A stretch of 64,000 bases of DNA, taken from contig NZ_JAQYWB010000011.1 of NCBI RefSeq assembly GCF_030145185.1, positions 1-64,000 on the forward strand. The letters run 5' to 3'. The position numbers were made by a program, and so were the translations under genes. Origin of the DNA: Desulfoluna sp. Its GTDB lineage: Bacteria > Desulfobacterota > Desulfobacteria > Desulfobacterales > Desulfolunaceae. This document shows, piece after piece, positions 26,058-34,398 of the stretch. Below the pieces are notes generated by a model. That model was not told the DNA's origin and did no database searches. It saw nothing but the letters and a program-made list of their open reading frames with translations. Each line of letters opens with the position of its first letter. Position 1 is the stretch's first letter.

Positions 26058-26251
26058 AATCTTCTTTTTTAGGTAAAAGCACAAGCATTTTTTAATATAG
26101 CAGTGCATTTCCCAATGCGGTTGGGCCAATTTTGGCGAGTGGTTAAACGGGACGCTGAGGGTGGGTGGTGGGGCCAGGGGGCCATAAGTTCTGCCGGCCT
26201 TAGCCCTCATTTCGGGCACTGTGTTTTAAAAAAGAGGGCATTATATTCCTG

Positions 26252-27556
26252 TTATTTTTGCGTATTCCACCGGGCAAGCCCCTTGAGAAAAGCGGGATAT
26301 AGGGGGGTGTAGGCGTGAACGTTCTCTTCTGTGAAGGTACCCGGTTGGGACGAACAGAAGATCAGCACGGTGGTCAGTATGCCCTCTTCATAAAAGGGCA
26401 TGGCAAAGTAGGAGTGGATCCCCATGGGGATGAACAGGGCCCAGTCAATGGGCTTGATGCTCTCTGTGGTCTCGGTGAGGATGAGGTGGTCCAACCGGAA
26501 ATTGAGGATATTTTCCGCGATGGAGCCCTCGTAGGGGTGGGAAAATCCAGGAGCCAGGGCTGCAAGGCCAACCCCTTTTCCGTAGACACTCACCCGGTTG
26601 CTGGCCACATCCACGTCGGAGTAGATCAGGGCGTCCGCCAGGGGGGGGTGGGGCTGGTTTTCAAGGATGAGGGAGAGCATTTCATCGATATCCGTCGCCT
26701 CACCGATGGCCGACATGCGGTTTGCGGGCGTGGGGTCTGAGGCCATCGCCGCTGCGGGTGGCGTCTCTAACAGCTCGTGGGGTTGCGCCGTCACATTGTG
26801 CAGGGAGAACCAGAGCATGTTGTGTCCGAGGTCTGAGACCGCCCGAATGGACGCCTTTGCTGAAAAGGGTGCCTCGTTTCTCCATGTGAGCGCTATGTTT
26901 CCATCCCAGCGTTGGTCAAAAATCAGGCTCTCATAAATACTTTGTATGTAGGGCATGGTGTTGCTGTTAAGGACCTCGTTCAGGTCGAGGGCCAGGGCCT
27001 CTGGCTCTTCGATGCCGAAGGCCGATAACAGGGCCTGGTTGACCGCAAGGATCTTGCGGTCGCTGAAATTTGCTGCAAAGACGGGGGTGTCAAACAATTG
27101 GACCTTTTGCTGAATCGAGGATTCATCACGGCTCGACGCAAAAAAATCGCTCACCAGCTGCGTCTCATCGGAGATGAAGCCAAAACAGCAGGTGGACTTG
27201 CAGGGGTCCGGCCAGCCTGCCACCTTCAGCCATCGCATGGTGCCGTCATCTGCCTTGATTCGGATCAGGACCGAGGCCGCTTTGCGCTTCTTGACCTCTT
27301 TCATAAAGGATTCGAATCGGGGGAAATCCTTTTCAAGAATCACCGTGCGGGAGTAGTGCATGTTCTGAAGAATCTGGCTGCTCTTGTTTCCAAGGCCGGG
27401 GATCCGGTAGTCGTTGATGCGCCGGAGTTTATTTTCGATGACGTTGATCTGCCAGTAAAGGGCGGAGGTGGTGTTGAGGTAGGGATAGATGAACTCTTCG
27501 ATCTTGTCCGGTATCAAATATGCTCCGTCTGTGTTGTTGTCGTCGTCTTGTGTCAT
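26252..27556 (-). CDS. PAS-domain protein with GAF-like C-terminus
   Basis: A 434-residue soluble protein. Residues ~25-130 look like a first PAS/PAC unit (RIKADDGTMRWLKVAGWPDP). A second PAS unit lies at about 145-265 (LFDTPVFAANFSDRKILAVN, WRNEAPFSAKASIRAV). The last ~140 residues look GAF-like (DALIYSDVDVASNRVSVYGK, SYFAMPFYEEGILTTVLIFC). No histidine kinase, GGDEF or EAL output domain is present, so it is a stand-alone sensor or a partner of another signalling protein. CGAGG precedes the ATG. It seems to be transcribed alone. Confidence 0.72.
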   Translation of the reverse strand: MTQDDDNNTDGAYLIPDKIEEFIYPYLNTTSALYWQINVIENKLRRINDYRIPGLGNKSSQILQNMHYSRTVILEKDFPRFESFMKEVKKRKAASVLIRIKADDGTMRWLKVAGWPDPCKSTCCFGFISDETQLVSDFFASSRDESSIQQKVQLFDTPVFAANFSDRKILAVNQALLSAFGIEEPEALALDLNEVLNSNTMPYIQSIYESLIFDQRWDGNIALTWRNEAPFSAKASIRAVSDLGHNMLWFSLHNVTAQPHELLETPPAAAMASDPTPANRMSAIGEATDIDEMLSLILENQPHPPLADALIYSDVDVASNRVSVYGKGVGLAALAPGFSHPYEGSIAENILNFRLDHLILTETTESIKPIDWALFIPMGIHSYFAMPFYEEGILTTVLIFCSSQPGTFTEENVHAYTPLYPAFLKGLARWNTQK

Positions 27557-27956
27557 AACGCCTCGTGCCTTGCGTTCGCATTCTCGGGTGAGGGTAAAGC
27601 AGCTTGAACGGTTGGCTGCCCTTGCCCTTGCCTCGCTTCTTGCAGCGTCTCTTAGAGTCGGGAAAAGAAATTGTTTCGTATGTGTTCTATCATGATCGCC
27701 TCCCTGTAAGGAAGGGTCGCTTTGTCTTCATGCTTGAACCGGTCGGGTTCCATCCTGCTGAGGTTGCCCCTGTAACGCCTCGTACGTTCGATCTTTCCTG
27801 GTGATCCGCCGCCGTGTTTTGCGCAGGTGGGTGCGGTTAATGATGGCTTTTGTTGGAAATATGTGATCTATCTGCAAAGTTTTATGAGCCGTGCACCGGT
27901 TGGGTGCGAGGAACCATATGAGCCCTTTGGGGCTTTTTATATAAGGGAAAAATTTC
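27557..27956. other. Divergent intergenic region and dbpA leader
   Basis: No further gene seen. The last ~90 bp before dbpA carry two hairpins: GCACCGGTTGGGTGC near 27893-27907, and AGCCCTTTGGGGCT at 27921-27934 followed by a short T-rich tract, ending only about 20 bp before the start codon. This looks like an attenuator-type or cold-responsive leader. Confidence 0.5.
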
Positions 27957-29333
27957 ATGAGCGCATTTACAGCGTTGCCGTTAACCAAGTCAATGATCGA
28001 GAACCTTAACGCCATGGGGTATGATGAGATGACCCCAGTCCAGGCGGAGAGTTTGCCCTATGTACTCAAAGGGGAAGATCTGCTGGCCCAGGCCAAGACG
28101 GGGAGTGGAAAGACGGCGGCGTTTGGCATCGGCTTGCTCCACAACCTGGATGTCTCCCTTTTTCGGGTCCAGACGCTGGTGATGTGTCCGACCCGTGAGC
28201 TGGCCGAGCAGGTGGCCGGTGAGCTGAGGCGGATCGCCCGGTTCAAGCACAATATCAAGATCGTGACCCTTTGCGGCGGCGTGCCCTTCAGGCCCCAGGA
28301 GCATTCCCTGTCGCATCAGGCCCATATCGTGGTGGGGACTCCGGGGCGTATTGAACAGCACCTGAGACGGGAGACGCTCTCTTTGAATCACGTCACCACC
28401 CTGGTGCTCGACGAGGCGGACCGAATGCTTGACGACGGGTTTGAAGATAGCATCGAAACGATTATGGACTATCTGCCCAAACGCCGACAGACCCTTCTTT
28501 TTTCGGCCACTTTTCCCGAGCCGATCCTTACGCTCAGTGAAAAATTTCAAAAAAAGGCCCAGAAGGTGGTGGTGGATGCGGTGCATGAAGAAAATGTGAT
28601 TGAACAGCATTTTTATGAATCGGCGTGGGATGCAAAGCCCGATGTTGTGGCGGATCTTCTCAGCACCTATCAGCCCGCGTCGACCTTGATTTTCTGCAAC
28701 ACCAAGCTGCACTGCAGGACCCTTGCGACGGCTCTTCACAAAAAGGGGTTTTCGGCCCTGGCCATCCACGGGGATCTTGAGCAGAAGGAACGGACCGAAG
28801 TGCTGGTGCGTTTCTCCAACGGGAGCAGCCCTATTCTGGTTGCCACGGATGTGGCCGCAAGGGGTCTTGATATCGGCGGGCTCAGCGCGGTGATCAATTT
28901 TGATCTTCCCTTTGAGCCGGAGGTCTATGTCCACCGGATCGGTCGGACCGGCCGGGCCGGGAAAGAGGGGCTCGCCTTTTCTTTGATGACGCCCAAGGAG
29001 CGGTTTCGCCTGGAGGACATCAACGTCATGATGGGGACGGCCTTTGAAACCTCGGATGCGAGTGCCCTGACGCCTTCGGCGGAGGAGAGTGTGGCCCCTC
29101 CCATGGTCACCCTTTCCATCAACGGCGGCCGGAGAAGCAAGCTGCGCCCCGGCGATATTCTGGGGGCTCTCACCAAGGATGGGGGCATTCCGGGGCATTG
29201 CGTGGGCAAGATCGACTGCTTTGATTTCTATTCATACGTCGCCATTGAACGCGCCATGGCCGATCAGGCGGAAGAGGCTCTCTCCACGAAAAAGATCAAG
29301 GGACGGCATTTTATTATTTACAGGCATGAGTAG
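27957..29333 (+). CDS. dbpA: ATP-dependent RNA helicase DbpA
   Basis: A 458-residue DEAD-box helicase. AKTGSGKT (motif I) is near residue 45, PTRELAEQ (Ia) near 77, LDEADRML (II) near 151, SATFP (III) near 182 and HRIGRTGRAG (VI) near 325. The C-terminal ~75 residues (VTLSINGGRRSKLRPGDILG and GKIDCFDFYSYVAIE) are the DbpA RNA-binding domain, which docks the enzyme on hairpin 92 of 23S rRNA; this separates it from other DEAD-box paralogs. It acts in assembly of the large ribosomal subunit. AAGGGA lies about nine bases before the ATG. A hairpin/T-tract leader suggests control by RNA structure. Confidence 0.93.
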   Translation: MSAFTALPLTKSMIENLNAMGYDEMTPVQAESLPYVLKGEDLLAQAKTGSGKTAAFGIGLLHNLDVSLFRVQTLVMCPTRELAEQVAGELRRIARFKHNIKIVTLCGGVPFRPQEHSLSHQAHIVVGTPGRIEQHLRRETLSLNHVTTLVLDEADRMLDDGFEDSIETIMDYLPKRRQTLLFSATFPEPILTLSEKFQKKAQKVVVDAVHEENVIEQHFYESAWDAKPDVVADLLSTYQPASTLIFCNTKLHCRTLATALHKKGFSALAIHGDLEQKERTEVLVRFSNGSSPILVATDVAARGLDIGGLSAVINFDLPFEPEVYVHRIGRTGRAGKEGLAFSLMTPKERFRLEDINVMMGTAFETSDASALTPSAEESVAPPMVTLSINGGRRSKLRPGDILGALTKDGGIPGHCVGKIDCFDFYSYVAIERAMADQAEEALSTKKIKGRHFIIYRHE

Positions 29334-29345
29334 GGGAGGAGGATT

Positions 29346-29411
29346 GGCTAAAGGCTAAAGGCTAAAGGCTAAAGGCTAAAGGCTCAAGGCTCAAGGCTCA
29401 AGGCTCAAGGC
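29346..29411. repeat. GGCTAAA / GGCTCAA heptanucleotide array
   Basis: About nine head-to-tail 7-bp units, GGCTAAA then GGCTCAA, directly after dbpA. Reversed, these are the TTTAGCC and TTGAGCC relatives of the units in the large array at 9751-10057. Confidence 0.9.
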
Positions 29412-29471
29412 GGCCTCGTCGATGGGCAATGCGCGAAGCGTGCCCATCAATGGTCGGTCGCTCCAAAGACC

Positions 29472-29873
29472 TTACTCCCCGTTTATTTTTTTGTGCCAGG
29501 CACCCCGGTGCCTGTCGCATACCTTCTGCATCCAAGTGATCCATTCGATTTCTGTTTCAAATTCCTTATCATACTCAAATTTAACCTGACCGAACCGGAC
29601 TTTGTCCTTAAGGCTTTTCGGGTCCAGGGTCCCGATGGCTTTCATCAGCTCTTCGTATTCCGGTTCGGCAATGGAAAAAGGTTCCCATGTTGTGCCCGGC
29701 CCCATGCCGCCTTCCGCGCCTCCCGATTCGAAGATCCCGTTGAGGAGGTGAAAGGGCGGAAAAATTCCGCAGGCTCCCACCCAGGGGATGTCGTACACAA
29801 AGACCGATAACGTCGCGGTATGTGTTTCGGGCTCTGCGTGGAATTCGTGCCTTGTGTAGGTGATGGTTTGCAT
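29472..29873 (-). CDS. Hypothetical protein
   Basis: A 133-residue soluble protein that was not recognised. It starts MQTITYTRHEFHAEPETHTA and contains DIPWVGACGIFPPFHLLNGI and a C-terminal acidic stretch EYDKEFETEIEWITWMQKV. The open frame extends to 30089, but that part runs through a copy of the dispersed GCCGCC-type repeat; the ATG at 29873 has AAGGAG seven bases upstream and is much the better start. It lies alone between dbpA (convergent) and a long intergenic region. Confidence 0.65.
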   Translation of the reverse strand: MQTITYTRHEFHAEPETHTATLSVFVYDIPWVGACGIFPPFHLLNGIFESGGAEGGMGPGTTWEPFSIAEPEYEELMKAIGTLDPKSLKDKVRFGQVKFEYDKEFETEIEWITWMQKVCDRHRGAWHKKINGE

Positions 29874-30916
29874 GGGCGGTCTCCTTAAATAAAAAGAGGT
29901 TGGGTCCGTCATGGTTTGTTTTAAGGCCTTCGGGAATGTTTCGTCATCGGCCAGAACAACGAGGGGGAAAGCATTGCGCAAATCCGCTTTCAAGGTAGCA
30001 TATCTTGTCGCCGGGAAACAAATAGTTGCTCCGGTCGTATTTCGGACCCGCCCGTCAGCCCTTGAAGCCTTTTTAATAAAAAACGTCACAAACGTTCGGT
30101 GATACCTGCCTGATGGGTACCCGCGTCATGGGCTTGTGCGGCGGTGCGATATTTTTCAGGAAGGGTCCATTCATGCCTGGAAGATGAGTATAGAAGTGGG
30201 TCTGTCATTTTTTGAGTGTGATTTTTTCGGGTTACCCTATTGTGGGATAACAGGCCAGATCCTTTGCGAGGAACACCGGTTGAGGGCCTGATATTTTATG
30301 TAAAAAAAAATGAAGTATTTGATAAAATTTTGTTGACGGGTGTGTTTTTTTGGACATACTAAGCGATGAAAATGGGGAGTAAAAAGGTGTGTGAACGCAC
30401 GACCCCCTTTGGGCCGGTGACGATTTTCATTGGCCGCGGGAGCCTCGGGCCTTTATTTCGAGCGACCGGTATGTTTCTTTTCCTGGAGTTAAAAAAGAGA
30501 CACGAGGGACGTGGTGGGAAGGGCTCCCTATACCATGATGATGTAAAACCAGTGAGCTAAGAGGCTTTGGCAGGGGTCAATCCAGGCCTGACGCCTGGCG
30601 GTTCACTGCGGGAAAACCTCATTAAGTGCGTCTGCATCTGTCTGTATTCAAGATGGGCCAGCCTGGGGTTTTCGATAAAGAGAAGGCGGAATAAAAACAT
30701 GAATCGCTTGTGATTTCGCCGATTGACGCCGTGATGAGGACCAAGTAAAAGCCCTGCATGAATTCACCTGCTTCGATTCCAATCTCAGAAGGCTCGCTGC
30801 CACAGGCCCTTTCTTCTGTTGGATTGCCACCGGGACTCTGTTTTTCACCCCTGGACCATTGCTTTGCCCCCTACCCGCCAGTTGGGTCACATCAATGATA
30901 AAACAGGAGTGTGGAC
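29874..30916. other. Long intergenic region upstream of the symporter gene
   Basis: No convincing gene. A degenerate copy of the dispersed repeat is at 29971-30017. A sigma70-like promoter (TTGACG, 16-bp gap, CATACT) is at 30333-30360. A 64-codon frame at 30366-30560 starts just after it but has no ribosome binding site and no familiar features. The remainder up to the symporter shows nothing clear. Confidence 0.45.
30333..30360 (+). promoter_or_regulatory. Sigma70-type promoter candidate
   Basis: TTGACG and CATACT separated by 16 bp, in an AT-rich setting within a long gap. It could drive a long leader for the symporter gene, or a small transcript. Confidence 0.4.
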
Positions 30917-32134
30917 ATGAAAAAAATTGGATTGGCCGGTTGGATTTTGATTGCCCTTGTTGCGGGTGCCGTGACGGGATTTGTGGTGGGTCCACAGATC
31001 TCGTTTATTAAACCTGTGGGGACGGTTTTTCTACGATTGCTTAAGATGACCATCTATCCTCTGGTGTTTTTTTCCATTGCCGGGGGGATCGCCAGTATTG
31101 CGGACTTGAACCGGTTGAAAAAAGTGGGTGCCACCTTTATGGGCTACTGGATTGTGGCCTCCTGTCTGGCGGCTGGCAGTGGGATCATGTGGTCTTATAT
31201 CATTCGTCCGGGGGACGGCATCACCATGCCGGCGGTGGAAACCAAGACCATCAGCGTGGATCTTCTCGACAGCCTGGTTAAATGGATTCCCGACAATGTC
31301 GGCAGGGCCTTTGCCGATGGCAACATGCTTCAGATTATTATCTTTTCCATTTTTCTCGGTATCAGTATTTCCCTGATCAGCAACACCAAAGGGGGGCAGA
31401 TGCTGAGCACCTTTTTCAACGGTGGTGCCGATGCCATGGGCCGTATGATCAAGATTATCTTGAAAATGGCTCCCTTTGGTGTTTTCGCGCTAATCTCTAA
31501 TGTGACCGGTACTCTGGGCGCTCTGGCCCTTCAGGGCATCGGCAAGATGCTGCTGACCCAGTACCTGGCCTACCTCACCGTCATTGTGGTCTTTTATCCC
31601 TTGATTCTTAAATTCCTGGCCAAGGTCAACCCCCTTCAGCACTTTAAAAACGTCTATCCGGCGATGGCTCTTGCCTTTTCTACCCAGAGTGCCAGCGGGA
31701 CCTTGCCCATGACCATGGAGTGTACCCGGGATCGTGGTGGGGTGCCTGATGATATGGTCAATCTCATCGCACCGCCTGCCGCCACCATTAACGCCCATGC
31801 CTGCGCCGCCGAGATGGCGATTTACGCGATCTTCGCTTCCCAGCTGTATGGAATCCACCTGGGCTTTGTGCAGCTGCTGACGATCATTGCCCTTGGCGTG
31901 GTTATGGCGGCCGGTGTTGCCGGCGTTCCCGGCGGTGGGATCGTGATGTCCGCGGTGCTGCTTCAGATTATGGGGCTTCCCATGGAGATTGTCGGCTGGA
32001 TTGCCGGGGTGTACATTTTGATCGACATGCCCAACACCATGCTGAACGTGACCGGGGATACCGTGGGAATGGTTTATACGGCCTCCCGGTGCGGTGATCT
32101 GGATATTGAGGTGTACAACCAGCCCAACAGCTAA
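30917..32134 (+). CDS. Dicarboxylate/amino acid:cation symporter (DAACS family)
   Basis: A 405-residue permease with about eight membrane helices and two re-entrant loops. Family marks are the early LKMTIYPLVFFSIAGGIA, the serine-rich hairpin FSTQSASGTLPMTMECTRDR, the PPAATINAHACAAEMAIYAI segment, and GVAGVPGGGIVMSAVLLQIM followed by DMPNTMLNVTGD, which contribute the substrate site. It imports C4-dicarboxylates or acidic amino acids with sodium or protons. The ATG at 30917 follows AGGAG; a GTG two codons upstream is less likely. A strong terminator ends the transcript before the next gene. Confidence 0.92.
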   Translation: MKKIGLAGWILIALVAGAVTGFVVGPQISFIKPVGTVFLRLLKMTIYPLVFFSIAGGIASIADLNRLKKVGATFMGYWIVASCLAAGSGIMWSYIIRPGDGITMPAVETKTISVDLLDSLVKWIPDNVGRAFADGNMLQIIIFSIFLGISISLISNTKGGQMLSTFFNGGADAMGRMIKIILKMAPFGVFALISNVTGTLGALALQGIGKMLLTQYLAYLTVIVVFYPLILKFLAKVNPLQHFKNVYPAMALAFSTQSASGTLPMTMECTRDRGGVPDDMVNLIAPPAATINAHACAAEMAIYAIFASQLYGIHLGFVQLLTIIALGVVMAAGVAGVPGGGIVMSAVLLQIMGLPMEIVGWIAGVYILIDMPNTMLNVTGDTVGMVYTASRCGDLDIEVYNQPNS

Positions 32135-32160
32135 GCTTTTTTTGGCTGTGTGTTGATTTC

Positions 32161-32194
32161 AGCAAAGAGGGGGCTGCCCCTCTTTGCTTTTTTT
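32161..32194 (+). terminator. Intrinsic terminator after the symporter gene
   Basis: AGCAAAGAGGGG and CCCCTCTTTGCT form a perfect 12-bp stem with a GCTG loop, followed by a run of T. It is the strongest intrinsic terminator in the window. Confidence 0.92.
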
Positions 32195-32234
32195 GTCCCC
32201 TGGAATGAAACATCCAGAGGGGCCGGAGGCGCAA

Positions 32235-33473
32235 ATGATGATTAATCGAAGCAGCAGAAAACAAGGGGTGGTCGGCCTGGTGGGCCATGCCGGTGTGGGG
32301 CATGTTCACAGTCATGCCGGATTTGTGCAGGATGATTCAGCCGGGTTTGCCGTGGCCGTGGATATTCTTCGCCGGGCGTATCCTGTGGATTTGACCCTGA
32401 CCTTTATTCAAGGGGATGTGGACACGGGTATGATCCGTGTGCGCACCGCCGATGGCGGCTGTGGTGAGGCGGTGACGAGGCGGGGGGTGACCCCGGTGGA
32501 GCATGAGCTCATGCAGCGGATTGTCGGTCGGGAGGCGGTTTGCACGCAGACTTTAGCCTTTGATGCCCTGGGCCGAATTTATGGGCAGGGGGTTTTGGAA
32601 ACTCCGGTGGCCCTTCAGGCCGCCATCGCTCTGGCGTGTGTGGATACGTTTCGGCGCAAATGGCCCCAGGCGGTTCACCTGGCCGTCGAGGACGTGCCCG
32701 GTCAGATCGGGACGATGCTGGGGGCGGTGGTGGAGGTCGGTCAGGTGCCTGTCTCTGTGATGGCGCTGGTCAACGCCAGCCAGGGCGGGGTCGGGCCGGT
32801 GGAGGACCTGGAAGGCAACGTCTGTCTGGGCGCCAAGGGACGGCTTATGCAGGCGCTGGGATTGGACGGGCTGCCCACAGTGATTGTGGAGAGCAAGGCC
32901 TATGTTCCGGCCGTGTGCTCTTCACTAGAGGATGACGCCTTCTGGTTCCGGATCAACCGGGACTGGGACAACGTCGCCGTCTATGAAAGCCTGTGCCGGG
33001 CGGCAGAAGAGCTGGGACTGGCCTTTGTGTGCAGCGATTCGGCCTACCCCCGTGTTCAAGGGGGGATGGAACGCGCCACCCGGGACGTTGCCGAAAAAAT
33101 TGTGGGGCTGGGGACCCGCCTGGGAGAGGCGGCGACGTCCCGTCAGAAGGTGGCTCTTGTGGCTGAGTTGGCCCTGGTTATCAGCCAGGACTGCGGCGGG
33201 GTGACCTTTATGAGTAACGATCTGAACGGGGTGGTCTCCGGCGGTGGGACGGTGCCCGGGACCTCTGCCGTGATTTCCATGCTGGTGAGCCCGGACAATA
33301 TTGCCCATTGGAAGATTCCGGTGTTGACCCAGGGTGATCTGGATCGGTACCGGGCGGTGGTCTGCCGTGGAGTCGCGCTGCTGGCAGGCAATGTGGAGGC
33401 GGCGCTTCTGGAGTTGAAAGACAAGCATTCCTTTGAACCGGAACGCTTTGCACCCCTTTTGGGACAGGGATAG
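32235..33473 (+). CDS. Unrecognised 412-residue protein
   Basis: A soluble protein of about 412 residues with no family recognised. Notable parts are a Gly/His-rich start (GLVGHAGVGHVHSHAGFVQD), a central AVEDVPGQIGTMLGAVVEVG and VNASQGGVGPVEDLEGN, and a late Gly/Ser segment (NDLNGVVSGGGTVPGTSAVI). The conserved-looking His and Asp residues near the start could bind a metal, but this is a guess. GGAGG lies five bases before the chosen ATG; the frame is open to 32184. It lies 40 bp after the symporter's terminator and may depend on read-through or a short promoter. It could act on the imported substrate. Confidence 0.72.
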   Translation: MMINRSSRKQGVVGLVGHAGVGHVHSHAGFVQDDSAGFAVAVDILRRAYPVDLTLTFIQGDVDTGMIRVRTADGGCGEAVTRRGVTPVEHELMQRIVGREAVCTQTLAFDALGRIYGQGVLETPVALQAAIALACVDTFRRKWPQAVHLAVEDVPGQIGTMLGAVVEVGQVPVSVMALVNASQGGVGPVEDLEGNVCLGAKGRLMQALGLDGLPTVIVESKAYVPAVCSSLEDDAFWFRINRDWDNVAVYESLCRAAEELGLAFVCSDSAYPRVQGGMERATRDVAEKIVGLGTRLGEAATSRQKVALVAELALVISQDCGGVTFMSNDLNGVVSGGGTVPGTSAVISMLVSPDNIAHWKIPVLTQGDLDRYRAVVCRGVALLAGNVEAALLELKDKHSFEPERFAPLLGQG

Positions 33474-33539
33474 ACACAGGAAGACCTGCGTTACCTCTCG
33501 TGGCACGGATTTCATTTTCAAGGGAAGGGCGGTGGGGCC

Positions 33540-33884
33540 TCAGCCGATTTTTGATCGGCTGCGGCGCTGCCGCCTTTTTTTCTGCCGCCTGATTTTTTCG
33601 ATGCGTGCATCTGCCCGAATGGTGCCGTGACGTTTCCCTTCGATTTTTTCAACGAGAAGCCGAAGCCCGAGAAATCGGTTCAGGTTCTGGGATCGTTCGG
33701 CCCCGTATTTGACGATGATGCCCGTGGGGAGATGCTTCAGGTGAACGCAGGTGGCGACCTTGTTGACATTTTGTCCCCCTTTTCCCGAGGATCGGACGAA
33801 TTTCTCTTCGATATCCCCATGTTTTATCCCCAAAGAGTCGATCTTGATTTTGAGCTCTTTGCGCTTCTTCTCTCCCGGTCCCAT
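33540..33884 (-). CDS. Release factor-like protein with GGQ motif
   Basis: A 114-residue protein consisting only of class I release factor domain 3: GDIEEKFVRSSGKGGQNVNK with GGQ at residues 36-38, then CVHLKHLPTGIIVKYGAERS and a basic tail (RRQKKRRQRRSRSKIG) like that of ArfB. It has no codon-recognition domain, so it should hydrolyse peptidyl-tRNA on stalled ribosomes rather than terminate at stop codons. The frame opens at 34013, but the ATG at 33884 has GAGAGGGG upstream. The stop codon sits within a CAGCCGAT/ATCGGCTG hairpin. Mitochondrial C12orf65 and ArfB are the nearest known types. Confidence 0.83.
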   Translation of the reverse strand: MGPGEKKRKELKIKIDSLGIKHGDIEEKFVRSSGKGGQNVNKVATCVHLKHLPTGIIVKYGAERSQNLNRFLGLRLLVEKIEGKRHGTIRADARIEKIRRQKKRRQRRSRSKIG

Positions 33885-34398
33885 AGGTCCCCTCTCGTCT
33901 AAATGGCCCTCCGGCCGTTCGTTCATTCCATCTTGTCTGTCAGGTTCCCTTGCCTTGCTGGTCCATCGATTTAAGCCAAGGCCCCTTCGCCGTTCGCCTG
34001 GTAAGCGTCGCAAAGAAAGGTTACGATTGAATCCATTTTAACCTGGTGCCCACCGGGCCGAAGGGGCTCTCCGTCTGGGCCTGTCACCCGGAGGCCCCGG
34101 TATCCAGCAGGCAGGCCCTTTTTTCGGTTGGAAACAGATGGCCAAGGGGCGTCTGGTCTGTGTATTATCAATCAAACCTCAGTGGCCTGTCACCTGATTA
34201 GTGAATGGTTGTAGAATAGATACAAGTGGGGTATGGGTATGTCTAATATATTTTATTATTTCCTGTCTATTGGCAGCTCTGCCAAAAATCTGATGGCCGC
34301 AGCTCGGGGATGCATTTGGGGTAAGAGGTGAAAAGTCTTTTCCAAAAAGGGTTCCCCTTTACGGCGATAACACGGTGGATAAAATAGAAGGCTCAAAA
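33885..34398. other. Divergent intergenic region
   Basis: No gene supported; small frames here overlap and lack ribosome binding sites. The sequence turns AT-rich near 34230-34260 (TAATATATTTTATTATTTCC), a likely promoter zone for the AI-2E-family gene. Confidence 0.4.

Noticed and set aside
27990-29198. Minus-strand open frame of 402 codons
   Set aside because: Antisense to dbpA, whose helicase motifs are complete.
30366-30560. 64-codon frame after a promoter-like sequence
   Set aside because: No ribosome binding site and no protein features.
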